Source of the DNA: Billgrantia campisalis
Lineage (GTDB): Bacteria; Pseudomonadota; Gammaproteobacteria; Pseudomonadales; Halomonadaceae
Assembly (NCBI RefSeq): GCF_022341425.1
Contig: NZ_JABFUC010000003.1
Span: 186,001 to 250,000, forward strand
Reading direction: 5' to 3'
DNA: 64,000 nt
The position numbers and the translations under genes were made by a program. How positions within the stretch are numbered: position 1 is the stretch's first letter; every line of letters starts with the position of its first letter. A model generated the notes under the pieces. That model was given only the letters and a program-made list of their open reading frames with translations, searched no databases and was not told where the DNA came from. This document shows positions 57,618 to 64,000 of this stretch, piece by piece.

Positions 57618-58553
57618 ATGATCACGGCCTACATAACGCACCCCGACTGCGACCTTCACCACATGGGGCCGGAGCATCCCGAAAGCCCGCTGCGCTTGGA
57701 AGCGATCCGCGCCCGACTGGCATTGGCGGGGCTGCTGCAGCAGACCATGCAGTCGGAGGCGCGCCAGGCCACCGAAGAGGAGCTGGCCAGGGTCCATCCG
57801 CTGCGCCACCTTCGCGCCCTGGACAAGTGCGTGCCGGAATCCGGTATCGTGACACTGGACAGTGACACCCTGATGAACCCGAACAGCCTGCAGGCAGCGC
57901 GGGTGGCGGCGGGCGCGGTGGTGCGCGGCGTCGACCAGGTCTATCGGCGCCAGGCCGACAATGTCTTCTGTGCCGTGCGCCCGCCGGGTCATCACGCCGA
58001 AGCCACCGATGCCATGGGCTTCTGCTTCTACAACAACGTGGCCGTCGGCGCCGCCCATGCCCGGGCCAAATATGGGGCCAGGCGCATCGCCATTCTCGAT
58101 TTCGACGTCCATCAGTGCAACGGCACTATTGATATCTTCAAGAACGACCCCGACGTGCTGATCTGCACCAGCTTCCAGTTCCCCTTCTATCCGTGGCGCT
58201 ACCTGCGCAGCGAATGGCATAACGTGGTCAACACGCCACTGGAGGCCGGTACCGACAGTGCCGCCTTCCGCCGCGCCATCGAGGACGACTGGCTGCCGGC
58301 CCTGCATGCCTTCAAGCCCGAGCTGGTGCTGGTTTCCGCGGGCTTCGACGCCCACCGTGAAGACATCATGGCCGAGCTGTGCCTGGAGGACGAGGACTAC
58401 TACTGGGTCACCCACCTGGCCATGGAGATCGCCGCCCTGTACGCCGACAACCGCCTGGTGTCGGTGCTGGAAGGCGGCTATGACCTCGACTCCCTCGGCC
58501 GCTGTGCCGAAGCGCACCTCAAGGCGCTGCTCGGCCAGCCCTTCGGCGGCTGA
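57618..58553 (+). CDS. Histone-deacetylase-family amidohydrolase
   Basis: 311 residues, bacterial HDAC (AcuC/acetoin-utilisation-like) fold. The catalytic His pair is in RPPGHHAEA (H125, H126), metal ligands in LDFDVHQ (D163, H165) and SAGFDAH, and the transition-state Tyr in LEGGYD. The usual DVHHGNGT is DVHQCNGT here; the metal ligands are kept. It may remove acetyl groups from protein lysines or from small amines. A perfect TTGACA (57555-57560) lies in the shared promoter gap, but no convincing -10 at 16-18 bp. Confidence 0.88.
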   Translation: MITAYITHPDCDLHHMGPEHPESPLRLEAIRARLALAGLLQQTMQSEARQATEEELARVHPLRHLRALDKCVPESGIVTLDSDTLMNPNSLQAARVAAGAVVRGVDQVYRRQADNVFCAVRPPGHHAEATDAMGFCFYNNVAVGAAHARAKYGARRIAILDFDVHQCNGTIDIFKNDPDVLICTSFQFPFYPWRYLRSEWHNVVNTPLEAGTDSAAFRRAIEDDWLPALHAFKPELVLVSAGFDAHREDIMAELCLEDEDYYWVTHLAMEIAALYADNRLVSVLEGGYDLDSLGRCAEAHLKALLGQPFGG

Positions 58554-58638
58554 GGCCCGGCAACCCAAGGGGTGTGCTCCACCCCGCCTGGCGACGTCGT
58601 CGGGGCGATGCGCGGCCGGCCATTTGTGTTACGCTTCA

Positions 58639-58653
58639 GGAAACTCTGTTTCC
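58639..58653. promoter_or_regulatory. Probable autoregulatory operator of the XRE-cupin gene
   Basis: GGAAAC-TCT-GTTTCC is a perfect 15-bp inverted repeat ending 16 bp before the ATG. It lies between a TTACGC-like -35 and a GATAGT -10 (58654-58659), so a bound regulator would block the promoter. Confidence 0.55.
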
Positions 58654-58669
58654 GATAGTGTACCTGCCA

Positions 58670-59302
58670 ATGACCGCTACCACCGACCAGGAAGCCGCGC
58701 TGCGCATCGCCTCCGGCCGCAAGCCTTTCGTGGAGCCGCTGCGACTCGGTGAGCGCCTCAAGGAAATTCGCCTGGCCAACCAGTGGACGCTGGAAGACGT
58801 CAGCCAGCGCACCGGCCTGGCCCGCTCGACCCTGTCCAAGATCGAGAATGACCAGATCTCGCCCACCTTCACCGCCGTGCAGAAGCTGATCAACGGTCTC
58901 GGCATCGACCTGCCTCAGCTGCTGACGCCACCGCGGGTACAGCCGCGCACCATGGGGCGCCGCGACCTCACGCGCCAGGGCGACGGCCAGCACCACCCCA
59001 CCCCCACCTACGAGCATGAGCTACTCAGCTGCGAGCTGGCCCAGAAGCGGATGATTCCGTTCAAGACTATCGTGCGGGCCCGCAGCTTCGATGAGTTCAG
59101 CGAATGGGTGCGCCACGACGGCGAGGAGTTCCTGACCGTGCTGGAGGGCGAGGTGCGACTCTATACGGAATTCTACGAGCCCCTGCCGCTTTCGCGCGGC
59201 GACAGCATCTACTTCGATAGCGATATGGGCCATGCGCTGGTGTCGATCAGCGAGAAGGACGCCGTGGTGCTGTCGGTCTGCACCCCCGGCGGCGATGCCT
59301 GA
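58670..59302 (+). CDS. XRE-cupin transcriptional regulator
   Basis: 210 residues. XRE helix-turn-helix at about 24-78 (LGERLKEIRLANQWTLEDVS, TGLARSTLSKIENDQISPTF) and a C-terminal cupin effector domain at about 130-205 (HDGEEFLTVLEGEVRLYTEF, DSIYFDSDMGHALVS). Such regulators sense small ligands and usually control nearby amine, peptide or sulfur genes. No Shine-Dalgarno precedes ATG 58670; with -10 GATAGT at 58654 the mRNA would be almost leaderless. It sits between the deacetylase and fdhD. Confidence 0.88.
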   Translation: MTATTDQEAALRIASGRKPFVEPLRLGERLKEIRLANQWTLEDVSQRTGLARSTLSKIENDQISPTFTAVQKLINGLGIDLPQLLTPPRVQPRTMGRRDLTRQGDGQHHPTPTYEHELLSCELAQKRMIPFKTIVRARSFDEFSEWVRHDGEEFLTVLEGEVRLYTEFYEPLPLSRGDSIYFDSDMGHALVSISEKDAVVLSVCTPGGDA

Positions 59303-59319
59303 GCCGGCGCCTGCAAGGC

Positions 59320-60165
59320 TCAGCCGGGGCGGCGATCCCCCGGGCGGCGCGGCGGGATAGCGTCTAGCCGCAGCCGCCCGGGGGAATGGATGGCCTGGAA
59401 GTGACGCCCCTTGGCGCGGGCGATCAGCAGCACGCCGAAGCGCTCGGCCAGCTCTACGCCCTTCTGGGTCACCCCGGAGCGTGACACCAGCACGCTGATG
59501 CCCATCTGCGCCACCTTGAGCACCATTTCCGAGGTCAGACGGCCCGTCGTATAGAAGATGTCCGCATCGGCGCTGTCGGCCTCTGCCAGCCACTGGCGTC
59601 CGGCCAGGGTATCGACCGCGTTGTGGCGCCCCACATCCTCCACGAAGTCCAGCACCTCGGCCTGGCGGCACAGGGCACAGCCATGTACCGCGCCCGCGCT
59701 GCGGTAGGTCTCGTTGTAGTCGCCCAGCCGCTTGAGCAGGGCGTAGAGCACCGATTGCGACAGCACGGTCTGCGGCAGCGCCTGCAGCGAGGTCGCCTCC
59801 AGCAGCCGCCCAAACACCGTGCCCTGGCCACAGCCGGTGGTCACGGTGCGCTGCCCCAGCCGCGCCTCGAGATCCTCGGGCTGGCCACGCGTGACCACGG
59901 CGGCGGCCTCCACCTCCCAGTCCACGTGCACCGCCAGCAGGTCCTCGCACCGCTCGATCAACCCCTGATTGCGCAGATAGCCCGCCACCAGGGCCTCCGG
60001 GTCGGCCCCCAGGGTCATCAGGGTGACGATCTCCCGCCGATTGAGGTACAGCGTCAAGGCTCGCTCGGCGGCAATGGCCTGTGTGCGACGCTCGCCAAAC
60101 TCATCGTACACCGCGATCTCGAGCGTGGTGGGCAGGCGCGCATGACTGCGGCTGATAACGGACAT
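59320..60165 (-). CDS. fdhD: Formate dehydrogenase accessory sulfurtransferase FdhD
   Basis: 281 residues from ATG 60165 (GGGAG upstream). LTLYLNRREIVTLMTLGADP, TTGCGQGTVFG, HGCALC followed by EDVGRHNAVDTLAG, and FYTTGRLTSEMVLKVAQMGI are FdhD blocks. It passes sulfur from IscS to the Mo-bis-MGD cofactor of formate dehydrogenase. The fdh structural genes are not in the window. Neighbouring moaB and moeA support a molybdenum-cofactor cluster. Confidence 0.92.
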   Translation of the reverse strand: MSVISRSHARLPTTLEIAVYDEFGERRTQAIAAERALTLYLNRREIVTLMTLGADPEALVAGYLRNQGLIERCEDLLAVHVDWEVEAAAVVTRGQPEDLEARLGQRTVTTGCGQGTVFGRLLEATSLQALPQTVLSQSVLYALLKRLGDYNETYRSAGAVHGCALCRQAEVLDFVEDVGRHNAVDTLAGRQWLAEADSADADIFYTTGRLTSEMVLKVAQMGISVLVSRSGVTQKGVELAERFGVLLIARAKGRHFQAIHSPGRLRLDAIPPRRPGDRRPG

Positions 60166-60332
60166 TGCCGGCTCCCTGGTCAGGTTCACAGCTGAGATGA
60201 TGGCATGCTCGGTTCGCGCTGTCCTGTTGAAAAGACACCGCAATCTGGATTCGATGGGCCGCGCGCCCGAGCCGTCACTTTTGCTATGCTGGCCGGATCA
60301 CAGTGACCCCCAAGATGGCCGGGAGAGACCCC

Positions 60333-60659
60333 ATGCAGCACCTGGATGATGCCACCCGTACCGAACTCGAGGCGGCGGCCTTTCGCCGTCTGCTCACGCA
60401 TCTCGATGCGCACAAGGAAGTTCAGAACATCGACCTGATGATACTGGCCGATTTCTGCCGCAACTGTCTGTCCAAATGGCTCGTGGCCGCGGCCGAGGAG
60501 CGCGGCGCCGAGCTCGATTACGAGGCGGCTCGCGAGTACGTCTACGGCATGCCCTACGCCGAATGGAAGCAGCAGCACCAGCAGCCGGCCACCCCCGAGC
60601 AGCAGGCGGCGTTCGAGGCCCGGCAGGCAGAAAAGCGTCAGGCCGGGGAGACATCCTGA
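60333..60659 (+). CDS. DUF1244 protein
   Basis: 108 residues from ATG 60333 (GGGAGAGA upstream). AAFRRLLTHLDAHKEVQNID, FCRNCLSKWLVAAAEERG and YVYGMPYAEWKQQHQ are the whole conserved DUF1244 domain, a small helical fold with a conserved CRNC pair. Function unknown. It lies one base ahead of moaB, so it is probably co-transcribed with moaB-moeA. Confidence 0.85.
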   Translation: MQHLDDATRTELEAAAFRRLLTHLDAHKEVQNIDLMILADFCRNCLSKWLVAAAEERGAELDYEAAREYVYGMPYAEWKQQHQQPATPEQQAAFEARQAEKRQAGETS

Positions 60660-60660
60660 G

Positions 60661-61182
60661 ATGAGCGAGCCGATGATCCCCCTGAACATGGCGGTGCTGA
60701 CCATCTCCGATACCCGGGACATGAGCACCGATCGCAGCGGCGCGCTGCTGGCCGAGCGACTCGCCGAGGCCGGGCATCGCCTCGCCGACCGTCAGATCGT
60801 CATCGACGATGTCTACCGCATTCGCGCTGTGGTCGCCGCCTGGATCGCCGACCCCGATATCCAGGTGATCCTGACCACCGGCGGTACCGGTTTTACCGGC
60901 CGCGACTCCACCCCGGAGGCGGTGTCGGTGCTGCTCGACAAGCGGGTCGAAGGCTTCGGCGAGCTGTTCCGCCACCTCTCCTGGCAGGAGATCGGCAGCT
61001 CCACCGTGCAGAGCCGCTGCCTGGGCGGGCTGGCCAATGCCACCGTAATCTTCTGCCTGCCCGGCTCCACCGGCGCCTGCCGTACCGCCTGGGATGGCAT
61101 CCTGGCCGAACAGCTCGACAGCCGGCACAAACCCTGCAACTTCGCCAACCTGGTGATCCCCGAGCGAGGCCAGCATGGCTGA
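60661..61182 (+). CDS. moaB: Molybdenum cofactor biosynthesis protein MoaB
   Basis: 173 residues, MogA/MoaB fold. ILTTGGTGFTGRDSTPEAV, IGSSTVQSRCLGGLANATVI and CLPGSTGACRTAWDGIL (MPT-binding) are diagnostic. It adenylylates molybdopterin before molybdate insertion by MoeA, or plays the MogA role. It overlaps moeA by 8 bp. Confidence 0.93.
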   Translation: MSEPMIPLNMAVLTISDTRDMSTDRSGALLAERLAEAGHRLADRQIVIDDVYRIRAVVAAWIADPDIQVILTTGGTGFTGRDSTPEAVSVLLDKRVEGFGELFRHLSWQEIGSSTVQSRCLGGLANATVIFCLPGSTGACRTAWDGILAEQLDSRHKPCNFANLVIPERGQHG

Positions 61183-62383
61183 CCTGCAATCCGTGGAGAC
61201 GGCGCTGTCGGCCCTGCTGGATGGGGTATCGCCGCTCCCGGCGGAAACGCTAAGCTGCGAGGCGGCCGCCGGCCGGGTCCTCGCCGAAGCGGTGTCGGCC
61301 CGGCTCGACGTGCCCGCCTTCGACAACAGCGCGATGGACGGCTACGCCCTGCACCATGACGACACAGGGCGCGCCCTGCCGATTGCCCAGCGGGTCGTGG
61401 CCGGCCAGCCCGCGGCGCCGCTGGCGCGCGGCAGCTGCGCCCGCATCTTCACCGGGGGTGAGCTGCCGCCGGGCGCGGACTGCGTGGTGATGCAGGAACA
61501 GGTCGAGCTGATCGACCGCGAGGCGGTGATTCCGACGGGCATTCCCGCCGGCAATAACATCCGTCGACGCGGCCGCGACGTGGCGGCCGGCACCAGACTG
61601 CTCGACGCCGGCCAGCGGCTCGAGGCGGCCGCGCTGGGACATCTGGCGGGACAGGGGATCACCGGGGTGGCGGTTCGCCGGCGGCCGCGGGTCGCCCTGC
61701 TCTCCACCGGCGATGAAATCGTCGCACCGGGGCAGCCGCTGGGCCCCGGCCAGATCTACAACTCCAACCGTCCCATGCTGACACGCCTGCTAGAGCGTTT
61801 CGGCGCCGAGGTGGTTTGGCGGGCCGAGGTGCCGGACAGTGCCGACGAGACGCGGCGGCTGCTCGGCGAGGCCGCCAGGCGGGCCGACGTGGTGGTCACC
61901 ACCGGCGGGGTCAGCGTGGGGGAAGCGGATCACGTCAAGCAGGCGGTCGCGGAGCTGGGGCGGCTCGACCTGTGGCGCCTCGCCATGCGCCCGGGCAAGC
62001 CGCTGGCACTGGGCCGCCTGTCCCGGGGTGCGGCGGGTGAGGCACGCTTCGTCGGGCTGCCCGGCAACCCGGTGTCGAGCTTCGTCGGGGCCTGGCTGTT
62101 TCTGCGCCCGTTGATGGGGGCGCTGCTCGGCTGCCCGTCGCTGGCGGGCCTGCCGACGCTCACGGCGCGGGCGGATTTCGCCGCAAAGACCGGGCCGCGA
62201 CGCCACTATATGCGCGTGCAGCTCGGTTTCGATGAGGGCGGCGCCCACGCCCTTGCCTTCGGCGATCAGAACTCGGCGGTGCTCTCCTCCTGCGTGGAGG
62301 CGGACGCCCTGGCGGTGATTCCCGAACACGGCAGCATCCAGCCGGGCGACCCGGTCCAGTGCCTCTGGCTGCAGGTGCCCTGA
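61175..62383 (+). CDS. moeA: Molybdopterin molybdenumtransferase MoeA
   Basis: 402 residues, the family norm. LDVPAFDNSAMDGYALHHDD, RIFTGGELPPGADCVVMQEQ, VALLSTGDEIVAPGQPL, VVTTGGVSVGEADHVK and PGKPLALGRL are MoeA signatures. It inserts molybdate into adenylylated molybdopterin. Coupled to moaB. A MITE-like element starts 25 bp downstream. Confidence 0.95.
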   Translation: MADLQSVETALSALLDGVSPLPAETLSCEAAAGRVLAEAVSARLDVPAFDNSAMDGYALHHDDTGRALPIAQRVVAGQPAAPLARGSCARIFTGGELPPGADCVVMQEQVELIDREAVIPTGIPAGNNIRRRGRDVAAGTRLLDAGQRLEAAALGHLAGQGITGVAVRRRPRVALLSTGDEIVAPGQPLGPGQIYNSNRPMLTRLLERFGAEVVWRAEVPDSADETRRLLGEAARRADVVVTTGGVSVGEADHVKQAVAELGRLDLWRLAMRPGKPLALGRLSRGAAGEARFVGLPGNPVSSFVGAWLFLRPLMGALLGCPSLAGLPTLTARADFAAKTGPRRHYMRVQLGFDEGGAHALAFGDQNSAVLSSCVEADALAVIPEHGSIQPGDPVQCLWLQVP

Positions 62384-62408
62384 CGCGACAAGAGACGGAC
62401 ACAAGGCT

Positions 62409-62557
62409 CTGTCTGAAAGGTCGGCGAGCGAAGGCCAGACAAGGCAAAAATCGGCGAAAAGGCGGAGTTTACGGGGTGTAAATGAGTACTTTGATCGGAC
62501 TCGCGCACGAGCCGATTTTTAACACCGTATAGTCGAGCGCAGCCAGTTTTCAGACAG
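62409..62557. mobile_element. MITE-like 149-bp element with nested inverted repeats
   Basis: Terminal inverted repeats CTGTCTGAAA (62409-62418) and TTTCAGACAG (62548-62557) enclose a second perfect pair AAAAATCGGC (62446-62455) and GCCGATTTTT (62511-62520). A central TTTAC/GTAAA stem is also present, so the whole element can fold. No coding capacity. It lies between moeA and convergent acpH. I expect many copies elsewhere in the genome, but only one is in this window. Confidence 0.75.
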
Positions 62558-62579
62558 TGCCAGGGCCTGGGTGACGACA

Positions 62580-63146
62580 TCAGGATTCATCGCCCAGGGC
62601 TGCCTCCAGCTCGGGCCAGAGCCGCCGAAAGTCGTCGGCAAGTCGCGCATAGTCGGCTTCGAGCCAGGGAACCAGCTCGGCCAGGCGGTTGGGGCCGGAG
62701 AGGCGGCGGCCAACCCCCTGCACGGCCCGGCAGGTGAAGGCGAAATCGGCATAGCGGCGCAGCCAGTCCTGCTCGACCAGCAGCGGCATCATGGCCGCCA
62801 GGCGCCTCGGTGCCGGCCGGGAGGCCAGCAGCCGGTAGCAGCGCGGTACCAGCTGTCGATCGTCTCCCCGGGCACATAGCGTCTCGGCCACGAAGTGATC
62901 CCAGACCAGGTCCAGCGCGATACCGGTGAAGCGCCGCAGCTCCTTCGGCGCCCGGTGGCGCGCCTCGCGCACCACCGGATGGGCATCGACGAAGCCGTCG
63001 ACGCGGCGATGATGACGGATGCCCAGCGCCACCGCGGTCGGCCAAGCCGAAAGATCGCTGCCCTTCACGCCGTCGGCGATCAGGTTGCCGTAGAGGAAGT
63101 CGTCGCTACCGCCGCGGGCCAGCCAGGCGTGGGCCAGGAAGTTCAT
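62580..63146 (-). CDS. acpH: Acyl carrier protein phosphodiesterase AcpH-like (DUF479)
   Basis: 188 residues from ATG 63146. MNFLAHAWLA, FLYGNLIADGVKG, GIRHHRRVDGFVDAHPVV and DLVWDHFVAETL carry the conserved metal-binding His/Asp residues of the DUF479/AcpH family, which removes phosphopantetheine from ACP. It lies 10 bp after tusE on the minus strand and may share its transcript. Confidence 0.87.
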   Translation of the reverse strand: MNFLAHAWLARGGSDDFLYGNLIADGVKGSDLSAWPTAVALGIRHHRRVDGFVDAHPVVREARHRAPKELRRFTGIALDLVWDHFVAETLCARGDDRQLVPRCYRLLASRPAPRRLAAMMPLLVEQDWLRRYADFAFTCRAVQGVGRRLSGPNRLAELVPWLEADYARLADDFRRLWPELEAALGDES

Positions 63147-63156
63147 GCCAGGGGCA

Positions 63157-63510
63157 TCAGAGACAGTTGGCCGGCTTGGGAAGGCCTGCCAGGCGCGCCG
63201 CAACCCGGGCTGGGCTGTCGGGGAAGAGCCGCATCAGATGCAGCGAGCGCCCCTTCTCCGGCCCCAGGGACTGGCCCACGGCCTTGACCAGGGGGCGCAT
63301 GGCCGGAGAGGCCTCGAAGCGCGCGTAGAAGGCCCGCAATACCTCGATCACCTCCCAATGCTCCTCGGTCAGCACCCGGCCCTCCTCCTCCGCCATGGCG
63401 CGGGCCACCGCCGGGCTCCAGTCGTCGAGCTCGACCAGATAGCCCTCCGGGTCCAAGGGAACGCTGCGCTCGCCTACTTGCAGATAGCGCTCGACTGCCG
63501 TGGAGGCCAT
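63157..63510 (-). CDS. tusE: Sulfurtransferase TusE (DsrC family)
   Basis: 117 residues. LDPEGYLVELDDWSPAVA, LTEEHWEVIEVLRAFYARFE and the C-terminal GLPKPANCL with the sulfur-carrying penultimate Cys116. TusE takes persulfide from TusBCD and hands it to MnmA for 2-thiouridine in tRNA. The start overlaps the tusB stop by one base (TGATG). Confidence 0.93.
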   Translation of the reverse strand: MASTAVERYLQVGERSVPLDPEGYLVELDDWSPAVARAMAEEEGRVLTEEHWEVIEVLRAFYARFEASPAMRPLVKAVGQSLGPEKGRSLHLMRLFPDSPARVAARLAGLPKPANCL

Positions 63511-63800
63511 CAGGACCAGCTCACCGTCTTGTCGGCCTCTTCGGTCAACTGCACGAAGCCGTCGACATCGACCACCTGTACGGCGGCATCGCAGTGGCCG
63601 TCGAGCCCGCGCGCGGCCAGGTCCTCACGCAGGGCAAACAGGCGGCCGGTGACCGACTCGAAGTGGCGTACCTGTGACGGCAGCGCGCCCAGGACGCCGT
63701 CCTCGATCAACAGCAGCCGATCCTCCGGTCCCATGCTGGCCAGGGCCTCGCGATAGGTCAAGCTGCTGCTGGGGGGGCGATTAAGAATATGCAGGATCAT
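63510..63800 (-). CDS. tusB: Sulfur relay protein TusB (DsrH family)
   Basis: 96 residues. MILHILNRPP, DRLLLIEDGVLGAL and ALREDLAARGL, ending VSWS, fit the DsrH/TusB fold. The family sulfur-carrier Cys is not obvious; E. coli TusB also does not use one. Part of the TusBCD hexamer. It follows tusC after a 33-bp gap. Confidence 0.88.
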   Translation of the reverse strand: MILHILNRPPSSSLTYREALASMGPEDRLLLIEDGVLGALPSQVRHFESVTGRLFALREDLAARGLDGHCDAAVQVVDVDGFVQLTEEADKTVSWS

Positions 63801-63833
63801 GGATGCCTCGACGTTGCAGTGTCCCGGGCGCTA

Positions 63834-64000
63834 TCAGAAGGTTAGCACCAGCCGATGGGCGGCGATCAAGTTGGCGATATCGGCTGCTTCGAGCGGCTGA
63901 GCGGGCAGCTGAAGCGCATCGCGATTCAACCCCAGCGCGCTCAGTGCGCCACTCTCCAGGTAGAGCGCCTCGATGTCGTACATGGCCAGCATGTCCAGGG
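63834..64000 (-). CDS. tusC: Sulfur relay protein TusC, C-terminal fragment
   Basis: The gene is cut by the window end; only the last ~55 codons are visible, ending in TGA at 63836-63834. The tail DIEALYLESGALSALGLNR and IANLIAAHRLVLTF match the end of DsrF/TusC. tusD is expected beyond the window. Confidence 0.82.
   Translation of the reverse strand, partial: LDMLAMYDIEALYLESGALSALGLNRDALQLPAQPLEAADIANLIAAHRLVLTF

Overview
The window is 64 kb of GC-rich, gene-dense gammaproteobacterial chromosome. It is most consistent with a halophilic member of the Halomonadaceae, close to Halomonas: it carries an ectABC ectoine cluster whose products look very like those I remember from Halomonas elongata, a ruvAB-ybgC-tolQRAB-pal-cpoB block, a galU-ugd pair, and many Pseudomonas-like gene neighbourhoods (ubiG-mupP, arsC-wrbA-DUF2069, cysI-DUF934). 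The species cannot be fixed from sequence reading alone. No rRNA, tRNA or CRISPR array was seen.

Layout. 1-6.8 kb: end of ruvA, ruvB, then the Tol-Pal envelope operon. 6.8-11.4 kb: yciK, convergent mupP/ubiG, galU and a divergent UDP-glucose dehydrogenase homologue lacking the catalytic cysteine. 11.4-18.4 kb: an unknown membrane coiled-coil protein and the TamA/TamB system. 18.4-20.35 kb: msrA followed by a disturbed segment with a truncated Crp/Fnr regulator, an unknown helical protein, strong repeats and a second, degenerate msrA 3' end. 20.35-28.4 kb: prolidase, a LysR regulator and the dppABCDF dipeptide importer. 28.6-30.7 kb: carbonic anhydrase and glutathione reductase. 30.8-33.5 kb: ectoine synthesis. 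33.7-37.2 kb: an envelope system of a retropepsin-like lipoprotein, a 7-TM protein with a dead transglutaminase domain and a RimK-related ATP-grasp ligase. 37.2-39 kb: zur, hisI, yidD, sufE. 39-41.7 kb: an orphan tyrosine recombinase diverging from a KfrA-like coiled-coil DNA-binding protein, with a (TTGCCCC)n heptamer array between them. 41.7-50 kb: nfuA, metH, a MATE pump, sulfite reductase and DUF934. 50-54.7 kb: Smr protein, GGCT-like protein, arsC, wrbA, DUF2069, cytochrome c', cytochrome b561, pdxH. 54.7-59.3 kb: Pat-type protein acetyltransferase diverging from an HDAC-family deacetylase, then an XRE-cupin regulator. 59.3-62.4 kb: fdhD, DUF1244, moaB, moeA. 62.4-62.6 kb: a MITE-like element. 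62.6-64 kb: acpH and tusE, tusB, tusC (cut by the window end).

How parts work together. Tol-Pal plus CpoB and TamAB maintain and build the outer membrane. Dpp plus prolidase form a peptide-scavenging set. EctABC make the compatible solute ectoine. MoaB, MoeA and FdhD serve molybdoenzymes such as formate dehydrogenase. NfuA and SufE serve Fe-S assembly, and TusBCE serve tRNA thiolation. Nothing in the window is proven to be an undescribed system. The best candidates are the retropepsin/7-TM/ligase operon, the recombinase-KfrA-heptamer locus, the catalytically altered Ugd, the Pat/HDAC pair and the rearranged msrA-pepQ segment.
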